A DNA stretch of 64,000 nucleotides from Lineus longissimus (taxonomy: Eukaryota; Nemertea; Pilidiophora; Heteronemertea; Lineidae), in NCBI RefSeq assembly GCF_910592395.1, contig NC_088316.1, positions 13,270,001 through 13,334,000 on the forward strand, given 5' to 3'. Below, one piece after another: positions 1 to 12,000 of the stretch (position 1 is the stretch's first letter; the number at the start of each line of letters is the position of its first letter). The notes under the pieces are model-generated. The model saw only the letters and a list, made by a program, of their open reading frames with translations. It was not told the origin of the DNA and did not search any database. Position numbers and translations under genes: made by a program.

Positions 1-189
1 GGGAAGTGAGGTAAGGGGGAATTCTGATTTGGGGTATGAAGGCTTCTTGATGATACCAAATCGAGATTCTTTAGTAGACTGGCCTGTCTGCTTTCAATGC
101 TTCCTTGGGCAAGTCACTTAACTGTTCTGTATCTCACAACACCAAAAGAATGAATGAATGTCAGATTGCATCAATAATGATATAAAACA

Positions 190-522
190 TTTATTATGAC
201 ACGGAACTGGTATTTTACAATTTTGCAGTATCCTACATACACCAAATTGTAACTGAAATGTTCATGAAGCTAAAAGCTTATTTGCTCATACTTGGCGGAA
301 GACTCAATTCAATGTTTGCTGCCAAAATTTCGTGAGTGTTATACATTCATATTAACCGGTCTTCAGTATGTATTTTTATGAGCAGACACTCATATCAAGT
401 TTCACACAAAACATGCCTGAGAAATAACCAGACCACATAGATCTATGTCATGATATCATATTCCAATATACAGATATTTACAAGTTCATTTTTAAAGACC
501 CAGTTCATACGTTTGGTTTATT
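190..522 (-). other. Candidate poly(A) signals of NUSAP1
   Basis: On the minus strand, downstream of the stop codon at 1010-1012, AATAAA hexamers occur at 517-522 and at 190-195. They would give 3' UTRs of roughly 0.5 and 0.8 kb. The choice between them cannot be made from sequence. The stretch 1-1009 otherwise shows only a small MITE (694-875). Confidence 0.4.
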
Positions 523-693
523 TTGTCTGCTAAAAAATTAAGAAATGTTAAATCATTGAATCATTGCACAACCCATGTCAATATACATTGACATCTATTT
601 GAATGTTCGCTTCCAAACCTACATGTACACGTAGGGCCTATGTACATTGTTTGTAAACAACAGTTCTGTTAAAACGTGTATTCAGCATAAAAT

Positions 694-875
694 GTGACCC
701 GCCATGACAAAACAGGTCGCATGTCGCTCTGAGCTTGACAGGTTGAGACAGACTGGTTGTTCATTTCACCATTGTCTGCCTTTTGTAAAATCGGAGCATA
801 TCAATTTCTTCTATTATGTCCTGGTGTCATTTTAGGCTCATCTTCTGTGCGACTCATTTTGTCGTGGTGGGTCAC
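694..875. mobile_element. Short MITE with 28-bp terminal inverted repeats
   Basis: The left end (694-721, starting GTGACCCGCCATGACAAAAC) and right end (848-875, ending GTCGTGGTGGGTCAC) are reverse complements with about four mismatches. They enclose about 126 bp with no ORF. Flanks share AAAT, a possible short target duplication. It lies in the NUSAP1 3' UTR or just downstream. Confidence 0.6.
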
Positions 876-1009
876 AAATCAAATCAAATCTGTCCAATTT
901 TTAACAGAAAAACTGGGCCTTTAACACACAACAAAGTCCATCATTCAGTAGATTCATACTGGTGACTGTCAGTTTAAGACAGGAGTAGGTCATCATGGTC
1001 ACCCTACGA

Positions 1010-4000
1010 TTACGAAGTGATTCCACGGCGTTTCATCTGGCTGTCTAACTTCCTGTTCGCTCTCTTTGCTGCGACCTCTTGTCTTCGACCATCCCTAGAA
1101 AAAACGTTGCAAAACCTATTTCAGTATAAAAGGAGGTAATTTATGAAGCCTGGGAGTTAACACTGTTAACACTAGAAGTGTTCATAAAGATGGTGTAGTT
1201 AATCAGCATTTGAAAAGCTTTTTTGATGCAAATTACCGAGTCAAGATTAGTAGAGTCTGGGTGTCAACTGGGCCGCGTGATGACCAGTCAGCACATGCTC
1301 GACTCTTATGCAGCATGATGATTTTTTTAGGTTTGGGGAGAGAAATAATCTTGGCAAATCTGACTCTTTATAGTCTTACCTAGTACGTGGGCCTGGTTTC
1401 TTCTTGATAAGAGCCTGATGCTGTTTTACTGTGTCTTTCCCTGGGGTCTTAGCTACTGGTAGGCTGGGTTTCCCAGGGGTTTTGGGTGCTACACAATTTG
1501 AATTTGCCTCGAATGGTTTCAATTTGCCAGTGTGCGGCTTCCATGATATAGGTTTTGCCAGGCTAGCCTTGAGATCGAACACAGGTTTTTTGGGACTTGC
1601 AGCAATGGTCGTGTTGCTACCTTTGAATGGAGCTGGAAGGTAACAAGACAATGGAGTATGAATTTGGACTCTAGTTATTATTACACCATTTCTACACAAC
1701 GACTCAGAAGTTTGATCACATTAGTCGTCTAAGGATGAGTATTGCTGTCATTCAAATTTGTCCTAAGGGATAAGGATTCAGGACAGCTGACATGCTGGAG
1801 AAGATGCACCTTGACTCAGACAGCAAGCATATTGACCATACCCTGCAGGAACAAAGATTTCAACCAAATTTTACAACTTTTAGCTTCGAAAAGAGATATT
1901 TTGACAACTTAATAATTTCCATTTTCCAATGTTTCTATAGGTTTTCAGTTCATTACAGACCCGAGGACAAGCCAACATAAATAAAAACCTAGGCTTACTT
2001 TTCTTTCCCAGGTGAACGGAGGTCCTCTTTTCTGTATTCTCCTTCAGTGCTGTCGCTGGTTTAGCAAGTTTGCAATCCCCCAAGATTGCCGGCGTCTTCG
2101 GAGCTTTCCCGGCAGAGAACCTCGGCGGCTTGGAGGTGGATGTGAAGTTGAACTTCATGCCTGCAGTAGACGTCACACTGGGAACGAATCCATTCGCAGT
2201 TGGTTGGGATTTGCGAGTGACTGGCTTGACTACCTTTGCACCACTCTGAAATTAAAAGCAGAACATTTTAAACGCGAACCTCAAGCCGGTAGACTACATT
2301 AACAATTTAGATGCAAAAAACACTAAATGCACCTCAGGTGTTTTTGAAACTTAAGTCTCCTGCTGTGACATAGTTTTTGTATTAAAATTATTGGTCTGTG
2401 TATCGTCAACAATGGTTAATACAACAAGCAGCCGCAATCTACATGGTATGTAACCGGCACAGCTGAAGGGCAAGAATGTCACTTGGCTATTAACTGATTG
2501 ACTGACTGACCTTCTTCAGTCGATCCAAGGCAGATTGCGTTTCCTGTGCCACCAACTTTGCCTTCTTCACCGCGTTTGCTGGTGTCGTTAATGTCTCAAT
2601 TCTCTTCCTCTTTTTCACAAGGTAGGAATCAATCGAGTCGAGTTTGTCCATCTGGCGCTGGTGAATCTTTGTCCAGTCTTTGTTCCCAGGTGTGATGGGC
2701 TTCTTTGCAGACGCCTCCTTTCTCTTCGCAAGGAAAGCCGCAAACCGAGGGATACTTGTATGCTCTGAATGATCTTTCGATTCTGGAAAATATAACAAAA
2801 GCTGCACAAACCTTAAGAATAGAATGTTTTTGTACCAATGACGTCTTGTGCACTATCCCTACAACTCCTAGCTTACAGTATCCGAAAAAATAGGATTAGA
2901 AACAGAGGGTCATATTTTGTCATAAATCGACAGACAAAATAGGATTAGAAACAGAGGGTCACAGAGTTAAGAACTGCAAGAACCTGGTCCTAGAGAAACT
3001 ATAACAAGGCAGCCTGCAATCATCAGTTCAGCATCATAACCTACTTTTTTCTCCCACGGTCTTCTCTAAAGCCGCCATCAAACTGTTCTTCATCTGATCA
3101 GAAGACATGTCTGGCTTGAGGGAATCCAACATGCCCTTCACCCCAGGGCTCGCAGACTGTCGTGTTTTTCTTGTCTGATTCTTCGTCACTTCGATTGTGT
3201 TCGTTTTCTTGACCTTCGATCGTGGACGTTTTTCATGGGACACCTTCTCCTTTACGAGTTCTGTGGACATTTCCGGTGGTGAGGAATCCATGGCAGGACT
3301 TTCAGGCTCATGCACCTTTTTCGTTTCATCCTTGATCACTTCGAATGTATTCCTCTTCGTTTTCTTGAACGTTTGGTTTTCATCAGAAGCTTTCCCTGCT
3401 GTCGGATCCGAAGATATTTTCTGGGTTGGGGCGTCCTCTTTTTTCTGAGGCTTTTCTGACTGTGGTGTCTTGCAAGCTGGGTCCTTGATCACCTCAAACG
3501 TACTCCTCTTCTTCTTTGGCTTTTCATTGGCAGAGTTCTCTTTCTGAAAGGACAATGAGGAATTTTATTTATCTTCAAGTGCTCTGAGTATTCAGTTGAT
3601 ATCATGAGTCCATTATGATTGTCACTCATCTATGATAATAAATCGACAAACTTCCAACGGGAGTTTTCATAACACTTACGTCCATTTCTTGCTTTTCCAC
3701 CTCATTGTCTTGCGTACCACTTGCAGCAATGATAGCTTTCATCAATCTATCGGCCTAAAAAAGAACAACGTAACTTAATATTTTTCTGACCTGCAGCTGA
3801 GAGACCATATGCCCAGGGATCATGCTTGCAGGAGTAGGGCTACGTGGCTGACCATGCCGACCCCAAGAGCGGTGCGAAGATAAATACTTTAGTGTTTACC
3901 CGGCTACTATAAGTATACAGCTCAAATTCACCGACAACTAGGTATATGCGCATGTCTTAGGGGCAGAACGTCACCGACAAGAAGACGGCATTGATCACTC

Positions 4001-4420
4001 CCGCTCTCCCGATCCCAAAACCACACGGACTGTCCACAGAGCCCGCTACGCCGACACTGTGACTGAAGCCAACCTATTAAAATAACGATTGAGCAGCAGC
4101 CAGGCCAAGGGCAACCTCTTTCAGTCAGTACACATCCTTTTTTGAGGTACATGATTATGTATCAGTATGTTGATGCACACACAAAATGCGCGAACAGTAA
4201 TGATGGTAGGTGGTCGGTCTACTATATGTTCAATGCACATTATTATGTATACATGATGATGTACAGTGTAGTGTAAACAACATGTAAACAGTGTAGTGTT
4301 GAGCATTTTTTGAGTCTTGACATGCTAAAAACTCACTTTCATGTTAGCTTTTATGCCAAGCGATTTAGCTATTTTTTGAAGTTCAGAGTACTTCATCTTC
4401 TTCAGGTTTTCTTTAGCCAT
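1010..4420 (-). CDS. NUSAP1: Nucleolar and spindle-associated protein 1 (NUSAP1), 7 exons, 504 aa
   Basis: Coding exons in transcript order: 4420-4337, 3754-3680, 3543-3045, 2782-2511, 2245-1999, 1632-1380, 1094-1010. All introns are GT-AG and phases join exactly (1515 nt). NUSAP1 is a microtubule- and chromatin-binding protein that bundles spindle microtubules in mitosis. What shows this: residues 1-45 form a SAP-like helix-turn-helix (KYSELQKIAKSLGIKANMK); residues 256-274 carry the family signature W-K-IH....MDKLDSIDSYL; residues 408-434 carry the most conserved NUSAP block (KPVFDLKASLAKP, then HTGKLKPF); the basic C-terminus ends KRRGITS, matching the charged helical tail. The first ATG (4420) starts the SAP-like domain directly. 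KEN tripeptides at residues 3-5 and 54-56 could be APC/C degrons, as known for this protein. Exon 3 (residues 54-219) holds three spaced copies of a TFEVIKD motif. Slightly longer than human NUSAP1 (441 aa). Assignment is firm; exact UTR ends are not. Confidence 0.95.
2887..2961. repeat. Direct duplication in NUSAP1 intron 3
   Basis: The word TAGGATTAGAAACAGAGGGT and its flanks occur twice about 50 bp apart (about 2887-2912 and 2936-2961). It is a local tandem duplication inside the intron before NUSAP1 exon 4 and has no coding effect. Confidence 0.7.
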
Positions 4421-4480
4421 TTCTGCAACTTATTCAGGCAAAAACACCAAGAAAACGACTGTGACGGTGTTTTGAGACGA

Positions 4481-4508
4481 TTCAAATCCGAGACACGGTT
4501 TCTGATTG
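4481..4508 (-). promoter_or_regulatory. Candidate CCAAT / CHR promoter pair of NUSAP1
   Basis: On the minus strand a CCAAT box (4508-4504) is followed about 20 nt downstream by TTTGAA (4486-4481), some 60-85 nt upstream of the NUSAP1 ATG. NF-Y boxes followed by a CHR (TTTGAA/TTCGAA) are the known arrangement in late cell-cycle promoters (DREAM/MuvB targets), and NUSAP1 is such a gene in vertebrates. The motifs are short, so this is an inference from position and gene identity. Confidence 0.35.
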
Positions 4509-5186
4509 GCTCCCTCCAAACTCTCTCTACAAAGATACGTCGCGTACGTTCGATAACTCTGGCTGATCAATCTCCATCACCGAATTCGGGCCTCGTTTTT
4601 AGCTCTGTAACTTTATACACGGTGTCACAGAAAAAAAAGTTACATTTTTGGATTTGAGAATATCGCGTGACAAAAGACTACACGCTTAGCGCTATTTGGA
4701 CAAGTAATTTAATTTTGAGCAAGAAGAATGGGTTGTTCTGGCAGCACGGTGGAACTTTAGAACTAGGCCATGGGACTTCGAAACCTGGCTTTCGTGGCAA
4801 CATTTCTGGGAAGAATAGAAATTAGGGGATCACATGATAAAGTCCCCAAAACATAGTTGCTCGTTAACCCGGTCGGTATACTGACCTCAATATTAAAACA
4901 CAGCTATTTTGAGACACGGACTGGCTCACAGATGGCCAAAATCGGCTCCATTCAGTGCTGCCACCTATGATACGAATTATCAACTAAACTTTTGTTTCCC
5001 AGTTGACAGGTCTTCCTGGTTACTTATGTCAATATATATTTTTACCGAGAAATTATTTTGCGGGAACTCATTTTGTTTTGTTGTGAAATCAGCAACTTAC
5101 CTATCACAATAAATGCATTTCACTCTCCCCCCAGTAGTGCTGTCACGAATGTTGTTCATTTTTTTACTCATTTTGCCAACGGCCTA

Positions 5187-5571
5187 TATAGGCCTATGCC
5201 GGTGTAACATCTGTGGTTGTTTCCCATGTGTCAGTGTTTCCAAACAATAGGCAGCTAGAGAGACCACGACTTTTCAATAGGGGGGATACACAGAAAAACT
5301 TGTCAATCTATTTTTGAGCGTTCCCAAACAATGAGGGGAAACACTCAAAAACAGAAACACTCAAAAACATGTTACAACGCCGGTGTAATGTTTTTGAGTG
5401 TTTCTGTTTTTGAGTGTTTCCCCTCATTGTTTGGGAACGCTCAAAAATAGATTGACAAGTTTTTCTGTGTATCCCCCTATTGAAAAGTCGTGGTCTCTCT
5501 GGCTGCCTATTGTTTGGAAACACTGACACATGGGGAACAACCACAGATGTTACACCGGGCCTAGGCCTATA
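5187..5571. mobile_element. Long hairpin (foldback) element, about 180-bp arms
   Basis: The two halves are near-perfect reverse complements: the left arm begins TATAGGCCTA (5187) and the right arm ends TAGGCCTATA (5571). Between them only about 15 bp (near 5371-5388) are unpaired. The arms contain a repeated GAAACACTCAAAAAC motif. No protein is encoded. This structure is typical of a foldback element or palindromic MITE. No clear target-site duplication was found. Confidence 0.8.
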
Positions 5572-5682
5572 CCAGTTACAATAGACTTTCGTGGACTTAC
5601 AGGCCGGGCTGTAATGCTTTTCTTTCAACCTAAATGGTAAGATCGGGCGTGTCTATTGTACCAGAAATAATTTCCCCACTCT

Positions 5683-5913
5683 TTATAACCCTACAGTCAA
5701 TCGATTGGTGTGGAGATCAATTTTCGGATCAGCCTCACAGTTTTTCCGACAGGTGGCTTTGTCAACTAAAAGCATATTGTCATCAACGACTCCGTCGATA
5801 TCTTTATCATTCGTATTGTTAATGTAGTCGCGTCGTGACTCCCACATTTTTTCAAAGCCATGTGAATTTACCATTTTCTTACGTTTGTTCAGTTGAGGAA
5901 GTATTGTCGCCAT
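5683..5913 (-). CDS. Uncertain ORF, 76 aa, divergent from the receptor exon 1
   Basis: An ATG-initiated ORF (MATILPQLNKRKKMVNSHGF...) that is lysine- and aspartate-rich, with KMWESRRDYINNTNDKDIDG in the middle. Its composition looks protein-like, but I recognise no family. The start codon overlaps, on the opposite strand, the ATG of receptor exon 1 (shared CATG at 5911-5914). A weak donor (GTAGGG) lies near its end, and a good acceptor/donor pair frames a 29-nt block at 5601-5629. It could be the first exon of a small unknown gene or a chance ORF. Confidence 0.25.
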   Translation of the reverse strand: MATILPQLNKRKKMVNSHGFEKMWESRRDYINNTNDKDIDGVVDDNMLLVDKATCRKNCEADPKIDLHTNRLTVGL

Positions 5914-6032
5914 GAGGATATCAGTTTGGATGATTTTTACGATTGTTCTTTTGACTATTGGATATTTTACAGCCGACTGTTATGACATTGAGATAGGAGC
6001 AGAAACAAAGCGATTGCTGCCTGTAAGGATAG
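5912..6032 (+). CDS. Receptor exon 1 (signal peptide)
   Basis: ATG at 5912 opens a classic signal peptide, with hydrophobic core WMIFTIVLLTIGYF and likely cleavage near residue 22. The mature start DIEIGAETKRLLPVRI follows. The donor ATAG|GTGAGT (6033) leaves phase 1, and exon 2 then completes the strand VRIGIILDG expected for this fold. Confidence 0.75.
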
Positions 6033-9000
6033 GTGAGTTACTTTCAGGCTTAAAGGAAAACTATAGGCAGGGCACAGGTGTGTCAGATTTAGTGGCACGA
6101 AGTACGATATTATGTCTCTGTTACATATGAGTATACATCGCCACCTTTTAATACTTGGTTGGAGGAATGTTTACAAAGTCCAACCAGCCCGATCCGCTGA
6201 TGGTTCATTTCAATCAGCCATGAATTGGAGTGACCCCAGCTCTTGCCTATTGTTCCCCTTCATCTGTTTAACACATTTTTTAAAAGACGCATCCCATTCC
6301 TAGCCTTTTCAGGAACCAAGGGCCATAAAAAAACTTCTTCAGTGATATGTAATAAACGGCGGATGACATGGCTTCTGAGCGTAAAAAAACTTTTTAATGA
6401 CATTATAAAACTACATCGGAGGCGGTGAAAACAATCTTCTTCAATGCCTACACTGATAAAAGCGTATCTTGACACTGTCATGAGAAAATCCCGCATAAAC
6501 GGATTAAAAACATAAACCCGAAAAAACCCTGATAAGGGCACCTAACTGAGCTTGAAAAAACCTTCTTCAGTGATAAAATGTCACCGGAGAGATAAAAGAA
6601 CGTCTTCAATGATAAAGTGATAAAATGGCATCGGAGCGTGAAAAAGACCTTCTTCTCACACATACGTTGACGGAGCAAATGAACGGAACATGATGAAGCT
6701 GATAACAAATCGATTTCTGTCACTCTTATCTCTCACAAGTGAATCGTGCTCATGATCAAATCAAGATCACAAATCGAATCATAATATTTTCTATGCGGTG
6801 ATAGGAAAGCATATTTTATCAGAAGACTATCAAGTCCGTTGCTGTCGAGACGGATCAACCGATATGTGTAATCAAACAATTATTACTGTAGAACCTCCTA
6901 ATCAGGACAACTCTCTTCTAAGGGCACCTTAGGCCGGACCATTCTCATTCCCGAGGATGTCCTTGATAGAGAATTTCTAGTGAATGCTTTCTATATGGGC
7001 CTTATGCCAATGTCTTCTAATAAGACTGTTTTGGGATGAAGTTCGTTTAACGAAGGTCTTTCCCTTAATCTAGTCACGAGGTTACCGGTATTGGCAGTCG
7101 GCAGGTCTAACGATTGGCCGAAGCGTCCCTTAAGGGCAAATCACCGGCCCAGTCTCGGGGAAGGGAGGACAAGTGAGTGTCATTTGAATAATTGATTTAA
7201 TTTTATGGATGAGATTGTCATCCTCTGGAAGGAATAAAAACTGATTCTCGTCCGAACTATTGAAATCGGAGCGGGGACACAAGGAAAAAATATGTCCGTA
7301 GTCCATGATATGGACGTTATGCCCCCCCCCCCCCCCCCCCACCACCACCACCACCACCACACCTCCAGGGCTAGAAGGAAGGCAATCCCCTAAATCATGA
7401 TTTGTATAATCAGATATCATACTCATATAACGGAAGTGATGTCACCTCGGGCTGTGCATAATTATGTGGTCAGATATAAAACAAAATAAAGTGGTGGCAA
7501 AATGTGCACTAAAAAAATTTTCCGGGTTGGTGGCCGAAACCTAGGAGGGCGGGGACGAGAATTAGTTTTACTATATTGCATGATAAGGTTGACCTTCTGG
7601 ATAAACCAAATCACATTTGCACCCTGCGTTCGAGTGTATAATCGTTTTATTGAAAATTGGCCTACGCTGGTTCGTTGGTTGGCGGGTAATGCAATAATTT
7701 TCCGCGGTATTTGAAACAAACAAATCCAATCATGGCCCGACGCCTAATTCCGCAAGCTTTATCAATCCGCACGTAAACTAGTAGTCTCTTGGGAGCACTC
7801 TCTCTCGCCAATAGTGATCTTGTTTAGTATAAATGAAATTCTGCCAAGGTTTCGGCGGGGATTGCTTGCGACATCATGACTTATAACGATATTTATACAT
7901 GTATGTAGCTCGTAGGTAATTATAACGCGATGATTATCAGCAACAATCCAAGCTAAGTTGAAAGCTTAGTGTATTATTTTCTTTCAGATTAAGAGTAATA
8001 TTCTTGAACATTATTTTGAGGAAGCGTGCCTTGTGACTCAGTGTGGATTCAGCAGCCGCAGACAGGATGACATAAAAAAAATCAGTCTTATATCACTATG
8101 TCCAACAATGGATTCCACTGTTGCTATTTCGGCATAATTGATAACTCTATGGATGTGACATGCATCCTTCATTGTGTCTTATAATATAATTCATTTAGCG
8201 ACACCTCAATATATATCAGCTGATTGGGGCGTGTGGTGAACGACACGCTGCATCATATGGGTTCGTGTTGTTCTCACCGGGAGCGGGGAATAATGATCTT
8301 CTAACAACGTCTATACTGTGTCAGCAAGTTACAATACGATGGAAGTGTGCTATTGTAGCCATGGCGATTAAACGAGATCTGCGGAAACAGGGCGGAAACA
8401 CATCGTTGTGACCAGGGTCCGCACTCCTGGGGGCTACTAGTATGCCAGTGATGACCCGAATCCATACAATATTGGACTATCCGGGGACCGAAAATGACAT
8501 TGTACCAGACTTGCATGATATTGATATAATGATAACAGACAACATTTGATTCAGTCAGATTATTACTGGATTGGTTCCGAAATCTGAAAGGACGAACAAA
8601 ATTTTAACTTTTACGTAACCTCTCAAATTGTCGCCCATATTAGAGACAGAAATGAAAATCAAAATATTGAAATTGTATTCAATCTTCTCATGCTTACAGA
8701 GCCAATAAACCGTTGACACCTTATCGAGAAATAAGCTTACAAGTATTGCCGAGGCGCTTGTCAATTTTCCAATAAATCTCACTTTCAAACAGGCAGAACT
8801 AAGCCGTATGACACTTGCGACCTGCTGATATAACCTCACGAGAAATCTAACGCATTCGTAAAATAGAGATTTTGTCAATGATTTGAGGAGACGCGATGGA
8901 ACCATTTATCGCCCCGACGTTTTCACCAACAAGATCGGAGATTCCCTGATGGCCTGCCTTCATATCGAACGTCTTCTTCTCCATACGCGTTCCCCTTTTA

Positions 9001-12000
9001 TTGCTTATTTGGCGACATGACTTACAAATTTGTCTGGGTCGATTTTGCGTGTGCGCGTGTGCGGGTGTGTGTGTTGGGGGTTAAAAATATGATTTGAGAA
9101 CATTTTTTTGTTCGCCGTCATATGTTTACGACCAACAAACAAACCAGGAGCATCAACTGCGGGATCGCCGTCCAATCAAAATATCCAATATCATAAGAAC
9201 AGCATTATTAAAAACAAATGCAATATGCTAGAATAGAATTCATGAAGCCAATGGTACATTGAGTTGCGTGGCGCCGTGAATTCCTATTTCCGCTCTCCGA
9301 CAAGCATCCAGCCAACCGCCAATAATTGCAAAAGTGTCACGCGAATGTCTCTCATCTTTAAATGAAAATTAAACGGAACAGATCAATATACAATGTACAT
9401 TCAAAGTTTGCCTCATTGCCGAGTGTGTTTTGAGGACGATCTGTATTCGTTTTGTCATTTAAAGAATGACCCTGTTATTTTTCCTGAAGCACGGAATCGA
9501 CAATCTTGTAAGCGAACTGTTACTTTCCAAAAGCATCGCAGCAGAATGTTGTACCTTAATTTTCTTTGATGGGCGAGAATAAACCCGGAGATGCACTTAC
9601 TGAACGTCATATATTAGTCGTCATCAGGGCAAAGCTTGATACCAGAAAGCATAGATTGATATCTTAATCCACCTCTGCTTCATACCTGGATGGTTTATGC
9701 CTGTTTGGCCTATTCCTGTTTGGCCTATTCCTGTTTGGCCTATTCCTGTTTGGCCTATTCCTGTTTGGCCTATTCCTGTTTGGCCTATTCCTGTTTGGCC
9801 TATTCCTGTTTGGCCTATTCCTGTTTGGCCTATTCCTGTTTGGCCTATTCCTGTTTGGCCTATTCCTGTTTCGCCTATTCCTGTTTCGCCTATTTCCTGT
9901 TTCGCCTATTCCTGTTTCGCCTATTTCCTGTTTCGCCTATTTCCTATTTCGGCTATTCCTGTTTCGGCTATTCCTGTTTCGCCTATTCCTGTTTCGCCTA
10001 TTCCTGTTTGGCCTATTTCCTGTTTGGCCTATTTCCTGTTTCGCCTATTCCTGTTCCGCCTATTCCTGTTTGGCCTATTTCCTGTTTCGCCTATTCCTGT
10101 TTCGCCTACTTTCCAGTACCCCTATCAACTCAGGAAGGGCAAATACACTAAATGATCTTTTTTTCCTACAATGTGGTCTTCGTGTTTATTTGTGAAGCAG
10201 TGCGAACCTCATTTATCAATACAGGTAGAGCAATGACGATCTATATTGTGATATTCCTTGCTGTTGAGCATTCTAACATATCGCATGATTGATATTATGC
10301 TTGCATGGCGATACTGATAAAGCAGACGATATTGTTCAGTCGTTCTGTGAAGACCATTTATCACTGGTCAAAGTAACGTATTAAACATGTGCACTGTCTG
10401 CATACGTTATGAATGGTGTTCTGCTATGCATCTCATTCGGCTTGGTCAAGCGATTTGGATGGACCTGTAATTTCGCCAAAATTCTCAGCGCACTGAGCTC
10501 TCGAAGGCTTACGTCCTCTTCTCAAAATATCTTGTTGCTACCTTGACGAAATTTGGGGGCCAATGATGAAAAGTTTTAAGATGAAGAACTAACGTTGCGC
10601 TATATTGTATCGCCACTTCTGCGCTATATCGCCATTTACGTCTTGACGTTCAATCCCATTAAAAAGGTGATATAACGCACAATCTTCTCACAACGTGGTG
10701 ATACAATATCGCGCAACGCTACATCATAGAGATTCATAGAAATTATAATGCATAAGCGCTAAAGATGATATTATGATAGGTTTGTTTACAACGTGTCTTC
10801 TTATTGTTATTCACGTCAGCCTTCAGCTATAGAATAGACAGTCTACAAAGAATTTAATTAACCAGATACTGATCACTCTTTACTCGCTTTCTCTAAATTA
10901 TCTTTTGCATGAAAGATAGCGCGAATCAGATGCACTGAGATACTCAGATAACTTAGATGTTTTGCACTCGACTTGCATGGCCTTATATAGTTACTGTCTG
11001 GTTTTTATTGTAAATTTGTTACACTGCGGACGGAGTACACGCATAGTGTGTACACTGACGAGGATTTTCTTATTCACAGCCAGCCATGTTTTATTCTTTT
11101 TTCCAACTCGCGATTTATTGCGCTTGAGATTTCAACGCTAATTGAACACGTACGGCAATAAGCTAGCACCAAGCTACTGTACATGTATAAGATGCTATTG
11201 CCGGACAGAGAGTGGATTGCATTGAACGACTCTCTCTCTCTCTCTCTCTCATCGCGTCGTGACGAAAACCTCTGTTTCTTGTCACTTTTTCCGCGCAAAT
11301 CAGATTGTTATTCCCGCGATGAGGCGGAGTGTCTGCAGCTCAAGACGACCAGATACTGATTCGCCGTCGGGGGTAAGACAGTTCTCATGGCTCTCTCAAG
11401 ACGACCAGACACTGATTCGCTATCGGGGGTAAGACAGTTCTCATGGCTGTCTCAAGACGACCAGACACTGATTCGCTATCGGGGGTAAGACAGTTCTCAT
11501 GGCTGTCTCAAGACGACCAGACACTGATTCGCTATCGGGGGTAAGACAGTTCTAATGGCTGTCTCAAGACGACCAGACACTGATTCGCTATCGGGGGTGA
11601 GACAGTTCTAATGGCTGTCCGTTTCCGGGACGGCGTTGATCATAGACTTGCACATTTGTACCGGGTTATAATAATTGTACGACCTTGCCTCAGCTATCCC
11701 GATAACGAAAATAAATACGACGGAATATATCTTCTCGAGACCGTCTACATCACCCGTTATAGATTTTTTTAATGGGGATGCTGGAAGGCGGTGGAATGTT
11801 TAGTTCTCAAGAGGCGGGATTTCGGTTGTTCAAAGGACTGGAATCATATCCTCAAATGAGGAAGCGTACTGTTGATCCAAACATATACCTGATTAGCAGT
11901 CTTAGATGTACAGACACATCCCTGGAGATGCTTGTCTCGAGATTGAAACGCAGCGTTAGGGTGGAGTTGAAATGTAGGCAAATGACCGAGGCGCGTCGAA

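Larger units (their letters stand above)
4421..5911. other. Intergenic region NUSAP1 / glutamate receptor
   Basis: About 1.5 kb between divergently transcribed genes. It holds the NUSAP1 promoter side, the 385-bp hairpin element (5187-5571) and one uncertain minus-strand ORF (5683-5913). No RNA gene was seen. Confidence 0.6.

Noticed and set aside
5912-6130. Reading receptor exon 1 through as a 72-aa protein
   Set aside because: A strong GTGAGT donor at 6033 and in-phase homology in exon 2 show the reading frame after 6032 is intron.
9690-10155. Two overlapping ORFs of about 150 codons (CLAYS and PVWPI repeats)
   Set aside because: They are translations of a 15-bp minisatellite; no stop can occur in a repeat of this unit, so length is not evidence of coding.
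11339-11618. CRISPR-like array
   Set aside because: The 56-bp units are contiguous with no unique spacers, and the genome is eukaryotic; it is a minisatellite.
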